A stretch of DNA of 64,000 nt from Falciphora oryzae (GCA_000733355.1 JNVV01000075.1:115704-179703), one strand, 5' to 3'; positions 1 through 11,019 are shown, numbered from the stretch's first letter. The notes: generated by a model not told the origin, from the letters alone. Numbers and translations: made by a program.

Positions 1-818
1 GATTGCTCTCCAACAGGATCCGATCGTCCTCTCATCGCAGAAATGTGGGGGCCGTCTCTTCGCGAAGGCGTGTGGGTGGGGTGGGCCGAAAAAATCTGTC
101 CGATGCCTGATCTTACTCAGCGCCTGCCATCCTCGACTTTTTCCATTCTTCCACTGCATCAATTCTTCTTCACAACCAGACTCTGTCCTCAGCAGACAGC
201 AAAGGCGACACGACGCGACAGCTAGCGTTCAAATGCCCGGAGCGCCTTTTCTGCATGAGCCAAAAACCTTATCTCCCCCCCGGCCGCCCGTCCGAGAGTC
301 CAAAAAAGCGGCCACGATCTGCGCAGGTTGCGATTGGCTTTGCCCTGGCAACCTGGCCCACCACCCTCAACCCCCTGCAGACAACAAGCTCTCCTGGTCC
401 GTGCCGTCGACCATGTGGCATGAAAGTCGGGTGGCGCTTCTTTTGCGAGCGGCCCATGATGATTGGTCGAGTCGTCTAGCGCATCTGGGCTGGGGTCATG
501 GACTGCCGGCCGAGACCTGCTGCGAAGACATGGCCAATCATGGCTCTCGGCCTGTCAGCAGAGTTGTGCCAGCCTTGCCAGCCCAAACCGTCTAGTCTAA
601 TACCTGAGGCAAGGCAGGACTTTCATCAGCATATACAACAGTCGCCCTGGGCGACTTGGATATCAAGAACATGGCCTTGGGATTTCATCTCCGCTATCCT
701 TTCTTGCTAGGCATCTAGGGGGTATCTTATGCATTCCATACACGGCCGTCTTTCTCTCTCTCTCTCTTATCTCCATATGCGTACATCCGTCCATTTATCC
801 ACCCATAACCATCGTCCC
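1..818. other. Intergenic region, left edge
   Basis: I find no convincing coding region here. The short open frames have no recognisable domain, no signal peptide and no consistent splice signals. The right part should hold the 3' end of the minus-strand rhodopsin-fold gene. A (CT)n run lies around 752-768. Confidence 0.5.
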
Positions 819-2262
819 TCATCTCCTTCCCGTTTTGGGCGTGTTTTCCCACGGACGTTTTGTCGCCACATCACACTTGCCCTTGCATCCTCCGCCCTTG
901 ATAGGATCTGGCCCGACTGTGACCTTGGTCTCGCGGGTGACAACGATGACGCCACCCCCTCCGGCCCCGTCCTTGGTGCTGCCGCCATCACGACTACCCC
1001 TATTGCTGTCGCTGTCACCCCTGGGACTACTGCTCGCGGAGCCCTCCTTGCCCTCGCGCAGTTGCTGCGTCGACTCGGTCGCCAGCCGCGACAGCCTCGT
1101 CTTGCCAGTCTGCGAGCCGCCTCCGATCGTCACCAGCACCGTGGCGTCCCCCTTCCCCTCCCCCATCCCAGCCTCGGCGTCGCTCTGCTTGTTGGTGTGG
1201 CAGGACATTCCAATCAGGCGCCGGACCCGTCCTGGCAGCTGTGTCTCGGCCGCAATCTTGGCTACGTTGGGAACGCACAGCACAAAGAAGCCCGCCGTCA
1301 GCTCGCCCCAGGTCCAGAAGAAGAGCGGGCTGATGTAGTACGTGTGGTCCTCTTCGTGCGAGTAGCGCACAGTCTCGACCAGGCGGAAGCTAGCAGCACA
1401 GCAAGCGCTGTTTCGTATGTCGTGTGTCAGCTCATCTGTCCCTATGCCCGATCGTCAGGCTGCCAACTCTCGCTGTCACTTACATCATGCCCACCCCAAA
1501 GATGACCGAGACGCCCAGCTTCTTGCGCCAGGTCAGACGCAGGTTCCAGATGATGCGCTGCGGCAGCACCACCATGGCGAACGAGGTGACGACCTGCACG
1601 CCCGACGAGATCAACATGACCTCGGAGAGGTCGAAGCACTTTGGCGCGTTGGCTCCAGTGGTGCAGTTGAGGTTGATCAGGATGGTGCAGATGGTGCCCC
1701 AGATGCACTGGATCGCGCTCAGCACCACGCATCCCCACCAGAACGGGCTGCTCCGGCGCTCGGACACCACCAGTACTCGGGACCAGTCGAGCAGGATGGC
1801 CGTCTTGACCAGCGGCAGCGACACCGAGTAGAAGCTGGCGTAGAGCAGGATGAGGCTGTACGGGTGCGGCAGGTCGCGGATCCGGAGATCCCACTGGTGC
1901 ACGTAGTACCCGGGCGACCACGTGAAGGCGTAGCCTGCGTACGCCGTGCCGACGAACGCGGCAAACGACAAGAGCGTCAAGGCTGGGCGGCAATCACATC
2001 CGTCAGCTTGAACTTTGGCAGGGGAAACCCGGCTCCTGCGCGCTTCCTTACCTTCCTCCTTGTGCAGCCTCCTTTCCCACCACGTCCGCACGTAGATGCG
2101 CAGGGCCACGCACAAGGTTGTGATCACAGTGCAGGTGATCATGACTCCCCACGCCAGCTGGTTTTCGTTCTTCGGGTTTTCGAACTGCGGCTTCACGCCC
2201 GGCGGCGGCGTCATGGCGGGTCCGTTGGGGCCGGCGGCCAGGAGTACCGGAGACAGGAACAT
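819..2262 (-). CDS. Fungal rhodopsin-fold integral membrane protein (Pth11/SAT4-like receptor family)
   Basis: Three exons give 426 residues: 2262-2052, 1982-1484 and 1389-819. The donors are GTAAGG and GTAAGT; the acceptors are CAG and TAG, and the frame is continuous. The protein has seven likely membrane segments, starting near residue 37. It carries the family hallmarks: an arginine-rich first loop ending RIYVRTWW, the FYSVSLPLVKTAILLDW helix, a helix ending before a Cys in ILINLNC, and the last helix after an acidic-TYY motif. The family is fungal plasma-membrane rhodopsin-fold proteins, some of which (Pth11) sense surface or host cues. There is no CFEM domain at the N-terminus. The C-terminal tail of about 130 residues is Ser/Gly/Thr-rich and likely cytosolic. 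The start is the first ATG after an A-tract in the leader. Ligand and role are unknown. Confidence 0.85.
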
Positions 2263-5200
2263 GGTGTGTTGGCCGGTGCTCCTCCGGTTTTCCTCCCTTT
2301 TTTTTTTTTTTTTTTTTTTTTAATCCGAGACTTCTCCCTACCCGGCTTCGATCGTCGGTCGGGCGGTTCGTTCGTTTTGCTCGTCGGGTAACCAAGATCG
2401 AGTCTTGTCTGGCTGGTCAAAACACACCTGGCTTGCTGCGAGGCCTTTGGTGGTTGCGATGGCGATGGCGCACCAACACGAGAGAGGTCCATCCACGGAG
2501 GAAAGTATCGGCGGCGCCATTAATTAAAAAGGACTCCCTCCTCTGCCCGCCCCGGTCATCGCGAGCTCGACACCCCTCATCCTGGCCTTGAAATGGCGAC
2601 TGCACGACTCGCCAGGAAAGTAGAGGAGGGCAGGCCTGTCTGCCAAAGATTACGGCGCCCCGTTCGCCAGATCCGCCCGGTGGGCTGCTGCCAGGCCCCG
2701 CCAAGCGCCGGCCTCCGAGTTTGTTACTGCTTTTGCTGCGCGCCTCCACCCAGCATGGCACCGTGCCCTCAACTTTCCCAGACGACTGTCACCACGTCGT
2801 CGCCCTCGTGGTTTCTGCTTGATGGCGCCGTGCCCTGAGTGCCGGCCTGGAAGTTGCAACATCTCGCCTGCTGGCGCGTCAACAGCGGTACCGAACAGCT
2901 GATGGTTATCTGCGCACATAGCCACCGGACTCCATCGAAGCTCCAGTTCACGCGTCGTGCAGCCGACATGGGCCAGCAAGCCTCCTGAGCTTTCGCGATG
3001 GAGCTTCTGGAGCTCGATCCCTGCTTGGCATTTTTTGTCCAATATTTTGCGGTCCGCACCGCCAGCAGGCCAGTCCCTTCTCACCTTGTTTTGGTCCCCA
3101 GATTTTTAGCCTTCCCGCCTCGTTCGATCGGCCAGGCACACCTTGCGCCTTTGATTGCGTGGAAAACTAACGTGCCCGGCCCATCCTGTTGACACAACGA
3201 TCGTCCACCCCTGGTCTGGCATGACGGGAGAGGCGTCACACTGCCGACAGGCATCAAGCTTCTGTCAATAACAAGATCGGGCTCTCGGATTTCTGATAGA
3301 ATCCTTCACACCGCTAGCGGAGCTCCATTTAAGCGTCGCCCTAAGCCCGCTTATGCCACACATATATATGTTTCAACGTCTATACTAGTCCCGGCTAGAT
3401 AAGGCCAGCGAAGGGGCTGCGGTGTGCGCCCAAGGTGTGATCGAGGAGTGCTGCTGGACTGGCCCACCGGCCCCTGAACACACCCATGAGGTCCGTGTGT
3501 TGCCAACCAACCCTGCACGTGGCCGTTATGGGTGGGCCATACGTTGCCTGCCACCTCGACAACCATTCGCGTACTCTCTTTCGCATCCGCCGGCCGACGT
3601 TCGACGGTACTAAGCGTTATATTTCCCCTGTGTATCCGTCCAAGGTGGCACGCAGAGGAGCCTCGGCGACTTTATGACGTACAGTTGCTCGACTGTCCAT
3701 GGTTGAGATGGTGGGGATAATAGCAATCAGCGCTCACACAAGAATACCCGCCGTCGGGTTAGATATCTTTTCCGGCATCTTTGTCGCAAGCAGTTACGTA
3801 AGTTTTTGCGACGGGCTTCCCCTTGTCTTGTTCGCAGTGCGGCTCCCGAGTCCACCAGATTAGACACACCTTGGTAGGTATCCACGGTGTGTCTGGGTTA
3901 TTCGGCTAACCAAAGGCAGCTTCTATGCTCATGAATCGTCCAGCCTCCGAAAGCCATCAATGCCAAGAGGCAGGCCGTTGGCGAAATGAATTGTATAACT
4001 CCCTTCTGTGATATATCCTGCCCAGCCGGCAGGCTTCGAAATGTCGACAGAATTCGAGCCCCTTGTGTGGCAAAAGGGAGAATTACAACCCGAAGAGAGA
4101 TATTGACCATGTCTCCCTAGGGCTCATGGAGTGTGGCGGTCTCGTCTTGCTTTCCACGCCAGTCTCCTCGAGCAGCCAGCTTATCAGTGTGTTTAGCAAA
4201 CCAGAGCCTCGGCATATCACTTTGGCGCCATCGAGGTGTCACCTCGGCAAGCCCGAGTGGTTGTTGCTACCTGCCAGATGAAATGACGTCCTCCCGAGCT
4301 CGACTGCCAAGCCCCAAAATAGAAGCTCCTGGGTTCCAGAAAGAAAGAATCCCCCGAGATCTCCGACGCAGGATAGACCACGAGGTTGTGGTGAGTGTCG
4401 AGAGAGTGGGAGGGGTGTAACTGTGCACGCTGCAGCCGCTTTGTCCCACTGGTGAGCCCTTAATCATCCCACTTGGCTTGGGTGGCATCATGGACAGCTT
4501 TTTGCGCGCTTTCTGTGATTCGAGACAGAGCGCAAGGCGGCCGAGATGTCTTGCGTCAAACCCCGCGTGGCCAGCCTTGGGATCTAGCACCGGTACAGCT
4601 GCCAATCTGGGTAATGGTCAAGATGCCCGGCGGGCTTGGCTGACCCGACGCACTGTTTCTCAATCTGCCATGCCGAGGCTGCATGGAAAGTCAATTTGAT
4701 CGAGAAGCAAGGCCACGCGGAGGCAGAAAGAGGGGAAAGCGTTTATCCAGGGGAGGAGAATCACACAATCCCTCTCGGCATGGACCGATTTCCCCATCGG
4801 CGTTTCTGTTTCGACAAAGACACACAGACCGACGGTCGACAGATTTTCCCATATCCGGGTGCGACTCTGGCGGGCGAAACAGAAGGGGAATTTCCCTTCG
4901 CGTCCTTTCCTTCCGCCTGGCTGGTCCCAGCAGTATTTGACCTGGGCTCTCAAACAAACACACGGCCCTCGCCCCACCTGGATGGGGACCTTCCCCCAAG
5001 GCGGTCGCGTCACCAAACGCGGGGTAAACATGCTAAAGTTGAGGGGAAGCCGCAGCGCTAATGCCCCAAGAGGCAAGGTGTTTCCGGCTTGGCCTGGTAA
5101 ATCGCCCTGCAGCGGCAGGTAGCCGAAAGCTGTCTGGTGCCTGGCCGATGCCGCTCGACGTCGGGCCGGCCGAGGCAATGGCGATGTGCTATGCATTGCC

Positions 5201-5315
5201 GAGCGGTGTGGTGGCCGTTCTGGTGTGCATTCTCGGCCAGCCTGTTTCTCTAGTCGCCAACCAGCCGGCGCCAGAACTTGATATCACGCCAGGCTAGTAA
5301 CTACAGTAAGACACC
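2263..5315. other. Intergenic region, 3 kb, with no supported gene
   Basis: This is the promoter region between a minus-strand receptor-like gene and a plus-strand dehydrogenase gene. A pure T run on the plus strand (about 2299-2322) lies just upstream of the receptor start, so it is an A-tract in that gene's leader. Frames of up to 178 codons around 4660-5196 look like chance open frames in GC-rich DNA: they overlap on both strands and show no domain. I see no RNA gene. Confidence 0.5.
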
Positions 5316-6809
5316 ATGAGCCTGGGCATCAGAGTAGCCCCGTCGACAGCGACGAGGGCCGTCAGCCTGCTGCGCACCATCCAGTACACGCACCCGCCCT
5401 CGTGCCCCTGCCACTCCAACCCAGGCCACCACCATCATCACCAGAACAATGCCACAGCCCCCTACCAGCGCCGCCTGTCCAGGAGACACATGGCCACGCC
5501 CGCGTCGGAGCAAAAGGAGTACGCCTTCGAGATGGCGGCCTCGTCCATCCGCTTCGGCGAGGGCGTGACCATGGAGGTGGGCATGGACCTGCGCAACATG
5601 GGCGCCAAGCGCGTGTGCGTCGTCACGGACCAGACGGTCGACCGCCTGTACGCCATGTCGCAGGTGCGCGAGAGCCTGGCCCGCGAAGGGATCAACTTTG
5701 AGGTCTTCAACCGCGTCAAGATCGAGCCCAAGGACAGCTCCGTGCGCGAGGCCATCGACTGGGTCAAGCCGTACAACCCGGACGCCTTCCTGGCCGTCGG
5801 CGGCGGCTCCGTCATCGACACGGCCAAGCTGATGAACCTGTACTCGTGCTACCCGGACGCGCCCTTCCTCGACTTTGTCAACGCGCCGCTGGGCGCGGGC
5901 AGGCCGGTCGACAAACCCCTGAAGCCGCTGATCGCGGTGCCGACCACGGCGGGGACGGGGTCCGAGACGACGGGCACCGCCATCTTCGACCTCGAGTCGC
6001 ACCGGGCCAAGACGGGCGTGGCGCACCGCAACCTCAAGCCGACGCTGGGCATCTGCGACCCGCTCAACACGCGCACCATGCCGGCCGCCGTCAAGGCCGC
6101 GTCGGGGCTCGACGTGCTCTGCCACTCGCTCGAGTCGTGGACCGCCATCCCCTACACGGAGCGCACGCCGCGGCCCGCGAACCCCATCAACAGGCCCGCC
6201 TACCAGGGCGCGAACCCCATCAGCGACATCTTCTCGCTGAGCGCTCTCCGCGGCACCGTCAAGTATCTGCCCCGCGCCGTCAAGGATCCGGAAGACGCCG
6301 AGGCGCAGCGCGAGATGCTGCTGGCCGCCACGCTGGCGGGCGTCGGCTTCGGCAACGCCGGCGTGCATCTGTGCCACGGCATGTCGTACCCCATCTCGGG
6401 CCAGAACCCGGGCTATAAGCACGAGGGCTACGAGGTGCCGCACCCCATCATCCCGCACGGCGTGTCCGTCGCCGTTTCCGCGCCCGCCGTTTTTCGGTTC
6501 ACGGGCCCTTCCAACCCGGACCGCCACCTCGAGGCCGCCGCGGCCTTTGGCGTTGATGTTTCTAATGCTAAACGCGAGAGCGCCGGCGAGATTCTGGGTG
6601 ATGCTATTACTCGTTTTCTCGACGATCTTGGCGACCAGCCCGCCGGCCTGAGCGAGCTGGGCTTCGGTCCTGAGCACATCGATCAGCTGGTCGATGGCAC
6701 TATCCCCCAGGCCAGAGTACTGATGCTCGCGCCCGGCCTGGCCATGAAAGAGCTGGAAAGGGAGAGGGAGCAGCTTCGGGGGTTGTTTGAGGAGGCCATG
6801 AAACACTGA
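5316..6809 (+). CDS. ADHFE1: Hydroxyacid-oxoacid transhydrogenase, mitochondrial (iron-type alcohol dehydrogenase family)
   Basis: A single exon of 497 residues. The family interconverts 4-hydroxybutyrate and 2-oxoglutarate with succinic semialdehyde and 2-hydroxyglutarate, using a bound nicotinamide cofactor and a divalent metal. Visible signatures are the nucleotide-binding GGGSVIDTAK (residues 162-171), the metal-site stretch GLDVLCHSLE near 265, VHLCHGMSYP near 350 and PHPIIPHG near 376. These supply the Asp and His ligands of the iron-ADH family. The first 60 residues are Arg/Ser/Ala-rich with few acids, which fits a mitochondrial transit peptide, and include an unusual five-His run. The ATG context (ACACC) is good. 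The convergent flavoprotein gene ends only 161 bp downstream. Confidence 0.93.
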   Translation: MSLGIRVAPSTATRAVSLLRTIQYTHPPSCPCHSNPGHHHHHQNNATAPYQRRLSRRHMATPASEQKEYAFEMAASSIRFGEGVTMEVGMDLRNMGAKRVCVVTDQTVDRLYAMSQVRESLAREGINFEVFNRVKIEPKDSSVREAIDWVKPYNPDAFLAVGGGSVIDTAKLMNLYSCYPDAPFLDFVNAPLGAGRPVDKPLKPLIAVPTTAGTGSETTGTAIFDLESHRAKTGVAHRNLKPTLGICDPLNTRTMPAAVKAASGLDVLCHSLESWTAIPYTERTPRPANPINRPAYQGANPISDIFSLSALRGTVKYLPRAVKDPEDAEAQREMLLAATLAGVGFGNAGVHLCHGMSYPISGQNPGYKHEGYEVPHPIIPHGVSVAVSAPAVFRFTGPSNPDRHLEAAAAFGVDVSNAKRESAGEILGDAITRFLDDLGDQPAGLSELGFGPEHIDQLVDGTIPQARVLMLAPGLAMKELEREREQLRGLFEEAMKH

Positions 6810-6970
6810 TGATTACGACTGCATGCGCATACTATGGACGAAAGAATATGATGGGGCATACATTATCATTAAAGGCTGTCTGCATACCACCAAGCTGCCA
6901 ATATCAACGAGTCAATGGCCAAGTGCACCCCCTATTTCTCACCACCACCCCTATTCCTCCATCAGTCCAA

Positions 6971-8494
6971 TCAAGCCTTCCACCCGCCCATCCTGTTGCG
7001 GAACAGGCCGTTGGGGTCGGCTTCCTTGGCGGCCTTGGCGGCCAGCTGGCGCTTCTCGGGCCGCAGGCGACCAAAGTAGTCCTGGCCACGGTAGACGTCG
7101 TTGGCGAAGAGCGGGCGGAAGGCGTCCCTGGTGACACCCTCGGCGGCGAACTTGTCGACGAGGGTCTTCATGCCCTTGGTCATGTCGTCGGCCGCGCGCT
7201 CGGCCAGGCCGTCGTCCCAGCTGGCGAGGTACGACAGGTCGTACTCGTAGATGAGCCGGTCGGCGTCGTCGTCCAGGTCCAGCAGGTCGCCGCCCTTGCT
7301 GCGCGCGGCGGCCGCCATGGACTTGGGGACGGGCTGGATGGCCATGCTGCTCGTTAGGCCCAGGATGCCGCCGTAGTCGCGGGACGTCTTGTTCCAGTGG
7401 TCGTAGTAGGCGCGCATGACCTTGAGCATGGACTCGGGCGACGTGTCGGTCGGCAGCACGGCCGTCTCGGTCGCGACCTTGTAGCGCGTGCCGCGCAGCA
7501 CGATGGCGCTGTTGCCGGCCAGCAGGTCGCCGTAGCTTTGCGTTTTGCACGTGTTGATGAGCGGGCGGAGGGCCTTGAAGTCGTCAAAGACGCCGTCGGG
7601 GACGGTGGCGCCGTCGTAGAAGAAGAAGACGACCCAGAGCTCGATCAGGCCCGACAGCACCAGCTGCACCGTCGGGATGATGGCGGCCTTGGGGTGGTCC
7701 GGGTACTCGTTGGTAAACTTTGCGATAGCGGCCAGCATCTTGTCGGCCTTGTCGCTGCCGCCCGTGAAGAACATGAGCCCGCCCCAGACCTGGCCGATGG
7801 GGATGGCGTCCATGACGTAGGCGGTGACGATGCCGAAGTTGTTGGTGCCGCCCTTGATGGCGGCGAAGAGGTCCGGGCGCTCGGTCTTGGAGGCCGTGAC
7901 GATGCTGCCGTCTGCGAGGACGATTTCAGCGCCGGCCAGGTTGTTGACGCCCCAGCCGTACCGCGGGCTGAGGAACGAGAAGCCGCCGCCGTTCATGTAG
8001 CCGCCGACGCCGACCTCGCCGACGCGGGACCCTGCGACCGTAACGTTGAACGGGTCCAGGGCGCGCTGCACGTCGGTCCAGCGGGAGCCGGTGCCGATGC
8101 GGACGAGTTGCTTATCGGCATCGTAGCGGACCTCTGTCAGGCGGCGGACCGAGATTAAGGGCCCGTCCTTGACGCTGTTGTGGCCGTCGTTGGCGCTGAG
8201 ACCCCCGGCCTTGACGGCAAAGGTGTCGTTGTTGCCGTTGGTGGTCAGGGCTTTCACGACCTCGCTGACCTGCTGGGCGGACGTGGGGAGCACGACGCAG
8301 GCGGGCTTGAGGTCGGCCGACGCGCGCGACCAGTACTCGTCCAGCTCGGCGGCGAAGGGGGCCTTGGGGATGGCGAAGCGGTCTGTCTGAACGTCGACGT
8401 TGCCGCTGGCCTTGAGCAGGTCGCAGGTTTGCGAGGCGGCGGCGGCGGCCGAGGCGAGGAGCGCCAGGCGCAAGACAGCTGGAGGCGCGAGCAT
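6971..8494 (-). CDS. Secreted FAD-linked oxidase (berberine-bridge-enzyme-like, PCMH-type FAD domain)
   Basis: A single exon of 507 residues. A hydrophobic Ala/Leu signal peptide covers residues 1-21. The PCMH FAD domain spans about 60-235, with GTGSRWTDV, a glycine-rich VGVGGYMNGGGFS stretch and a GWGVNNL motif. The C-terminus has the BBE signature around NDVYRGQDYFG and ends in the usual Pro-Asn-Gly-Leu-Phe run. Family members oxidise sugars, alkaloids or secondary metabolites with O2, giving H2O2. The position that usually reads Gly-Gly-His-Ser, whose His can carry covalent 8-alpha FAD, reads Gly-Gly-Leu-Ser here (Leu99), so flavin attachment may differ. The substrate cannot be read from the sequence. 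The gene is convergent with the upstream transhydrogenase. Confidence 0.88.
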   Translation of the reverse strand: MLAPPAVLRLALLASAAAAASQTCDLLKASGNVDVQTDRFAIPKAPFAAELDEYWSRASADLKPACVVLPTSAQQVSEVVKALTTNGNNDTFAVKAGGLSANDGHNSVKDGPLISVRRLTEVRYDADKQLVRIGTGSRWTDVQRALDPFNVTVAGSRVGEVGVGGYMNGGGFSFLSPRYGWGVNNLAGAEIVLADGSIVTASKTERPDLFAAIKGGTNNFGIVTAYVMDAIPIGQVWGGLMFFTGGSDKADKMLAAIAKFTNEYPDHPKAAIIPTVQLVLSGLIELWVVFFFYDGATVPDGVFDDFKALRPLINTCKTQSYGDLLAGNSAIVLRGTRYKVATETAVLPTDTSPESMLKVMRAYYDHWNKTSRDYGGILGLTSSMAIQPVPKSMAAAARSKGGDLLDLDDDADRLIYEYDLSYLASWDDGLAERAADDMTKGMKTLVDKFAAEGVTRDAFRPLFANDVYRGQDYFGRLRPEKRQLAAKAAKEADPNGLFRNRMGGWKA

Positions 8495-10467
8495 GGTTGC
8501 TTGTTTGTCTGGCCGGGTAAGAAGAAGAAGGTTCTCTCGTTCTTCAGTCTGGGCCTAAAGACCAAGTTGCCGGATGGAGAGGAAGAGGGCGCGGTGGCAT
8601 CGTGAGAGGGATGTCCCCGTGGGGACTCTTCCTTATGACATGCAGTGTGGCGTGGTATGCCGTCCCGTACGGGAAGGGAGGCAGTCATACGAAGTACGAT
8701 GCGATGCGAGCCCTTCGGGCCAAGCCTCTTGAAATCGTTGAATCAGGGGCTCGGCGATGCAGCCAGCTCAGGGGCATCGATATATGCCGGCGGGGCCACT
8801 AATACGCGTTACGCGAGTCGGGCCAGCGGGCGCATCATCCTCTTTCGGCGGCTTCCCCGCAGTCGTCGCCCTGGGCAGGGTGCCATGTCCAGGCATGCGC
8901 AATGTCACTTTCCTCATGCAAAAGGTCCGGTCAGCAGGTGGCGAAATTGGACGTCTATTTGCATTGATAATGTCTCCATCGCGTGCCGGCGATGCCTGGT
9001 TCGTGTTCGATCCGGGGGGTGGGCGCCGGGAATAGGAAGTCCTTGGACAGCGACGATGGCGCCTCGATTGACGAGAGGGCTGCGTTCAAGCTTGCTCCTA
9101 TATCGAAGCTCTCGCATTTGGCTCCCCTCAGGTTAACACCCGAACTCCAGTTCTCAGGACCAGCGCTCAGGGCACACCCTAGAGGACAGCCGAATGGTAT
9201 CAATGGACTTAAGTTGCAGGGAAAAAAAAATTCAGCATCAAATAGGAAGATGGCCGCCGCCGTTACCACCCTCTATTTACAGAAAAAGTTTTAGCGTCAA
9301 AGAGGAAGACGGCCGCCCAATGGGATACCAGACCCCTTCACCCCTTTCACCCTGCGATAATTTGTAGAAAAGTTTTAGGCGTCAAAGAGGGAGATAGTCA
9401 GTCGCCCAATGGAGGAAAGCCCATCGTCAAAACCCCCCCGCTTCCTGCCCTACCCTCCATCAATAATATGTAGAAAAAGGTTTAGCGTCAAAGAGGGAAC
9501 TGGTCACCAAAGAACAACGCTGCGCGATGATATACATCGCCAACTGGATGGTCGCCCAGTAGGATGGCTCGGATGGCAAAGCCAAGCGATGCAGTTTCTC
9601 GAAAGATCGTTCGTCATGCCATCAAAAGTGGTGCTCTCTTTCAGATTTGAACAAAAACCACGGAGCCGTCTGTCAGTCTTTGCGCTGGCTGCCAGACGGA
9701 GCTCGAACTCGATGTCTGGTGCTTTCTAACTTGGATTGACCAAGCATACCGCAGCCAGGACGAGAACCGGTGCAGCCATCAACAGCTCAAGTCCAGCCGT
9801 GCTTTGTGTATCTGACGGCAGCGAGAACAAGCCCGCCAATCGGCGTTTTCCACCTTTACTACGGTGGCGGCGTCTGGGTGTGTGTGCCAGTAAGAGACGG
9901 TGGCTCAGCCGCGGCCAAGACCGCGCGAGCCCTGGGCGTGCGGCCCCGCCCCTGAGTAAGCTGGGCCTTTTTGGGGCAGGCAGCACACCAAGATATCACC
10001 CAATATTCCAGAGTAGCACAAAGGCTGTGAAGGCCGCTGGTCGGCAGGAGAAAATGGAGGGCACAGCAGCAACCTGGTGCGACTTCTAAAAACGTGCTTG
10101 TCGGGAACTTGAGTGGACGCATATGTATGGGCCACGCGCGCTTTCGATACTGAACTGCTGTAGCTTTTAGGAACCATCATACTTCATTTTCTCAGGAGCT
10201 TACCATAAAACGACAACATCAAAACCGACCCCGAACCTTGTCGACTTGACACCCAACCCACCACGAAGGATCCTCATCTCCAGGACTTGGAAACGAATTA
10301 CCCAAATACTCAGGATATCTAACCCAGACACAGGCAAACACCAGCGAGAGAATACACACTGGACTCCTGCCCCTCCCACTTACACTACCCTGCTCACCTA
10401 GTACCCAGGTAGATCTGATAACAGCCCACTTCCCGCGGGACATATCATCTCGCACACAACAGCAACC
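8495..10467. other. Intergenic region between divergent genes, holding a decayed tandem repeat
   Basis: This is the shared upstream region of the minus-strand oxidase and the plus-strand small membrane protein. It contains a degenerate tandem repeat at about 9231-9590 (listed separately). The stretch 10200-10467 is C/A-rich and probably the leader of the downstream gene. I see no coding sequence. Confidence 0.5.
9231..9590. repeat. Degenerate tandem repeat, about four copies of an 85-105 bp unit
   Basis: The unit begins TTTAGCGTCAAAGAGGGA, continues with a (G/C)GCCCAATGG block and a CCCTNNC tract, and ends in TAGAAAAAGTT. Copies start near 9231 (CAGCATCAAATAGGAAGA), 9291, 9376 and 9481. The last copy keeps a shifted GTCGCCCAGTAGGATGG block near 9553. 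Spacing and sequence have diverged by substitutions and small indels, so the array looks old. No coding capacity is seen. Confidence 0.8.
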
Positions 10468-11019
10468 ATGAGCGGCTTCTCCTCCCCCTCCGCCTCGCCC
10501 CGCGCCCGCTCGCGCTCACGGTCGCCCACCATCAACACCTCCAAGCAGCTCCCGTCGATCCCCGAGGACACGGAACCGTCCACCACCACCTTCAACCACC
10601 CACCTTCTCCTCCACCCTACGACGAGCAGGACGAGGAGCGCGCGGCCCTGATCCGCGAGCACCTGCACCGCGTCTTTGAGCTGGTTAACAACGAGCAGCA
10701 GCAGCAGTCCGTCCAGCAGCAGTACCGCGCCCGCCCGTTCCAGCACCGCGTCCAGTACAACTTTGACCCGGAGTGGCACGGCGCCCAGGCCTCCGAGTTC
10801 TACCAGGCCGCCCGCCGCCGCCAGCAGGCCCAGATTTTGGGGCTGCTGCTCTTTGGACTTTTTATCTTCTCCTTTGTCGGCCTTTTTGTCTTCTTCGTCG
10901 TCGTCGGCATCCGCAGCCACGGCCGCGCAGCGAGGGAGTGGGAGAAGCGCAGGCAGTGCCTCATCAGCCATGGCAGGGCGCCTCACTGCCAGGGTTCGAG
11001 TCCTTATAACCGCTGGTGA
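10468..11019 (+). CDS. Small single-pass membrane protein with a PPxY motif
   Basis: A single exon of 183 residues; I do not recognise a named family. The first 50 residues are Ser/Pro/Arg-rich and disordered (an RSRSRSP run at 14-20) and end in PPPY (48-51), a canonical WW-domain ligand. An acidic helix follows, then a Gln-rich stretch (77-85), a conserved-looking FDPEWHG segment, and one strong hydrophobic helix (about 123-147) flanked by Arg on both sides. The tail of about 35 residues is basic and has two Cys. There is no signal peptide, so the protein is probably an N-cytosolic single-pass type. A PPxY plus one transmembrane helix is typical of Rsp5/NEDD4 ligase adaptors, but that role is inference. 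The start is the first ATG after a C/A-rich leader (AACC context). Confidence 0.75.
   Translation: MSGFSSPSASPRARSRSRSPTINTSKQLPSIPEDTEPSTTTFNHPPSPPPYDEQDEERAALIREHLHRVFELVNNEQQQQSVQQQYRARPFQHRVQYNFDPEWHGAQASEFYQAARRRQQAQILGLLLFGLFIFSFVGLFVFFVVVGIRSHGRAAREWEKRRQCLISHGRAPHCQGSSPYNRW

Noticed and set aside
5301..6806. 501-codon frame on the minus strand opposite the transhydrogenase
   Set aside because: It mirrors the GC3 pattern of the real gene; the plus strand carries the full iron-ADH motif set.
10980..11015. A GGTTCGAGTCC string resembling a tRNA T-arm at the end of the small membrane gene
   Set aside because: It lies inside coding sequence and shows no matching stems.
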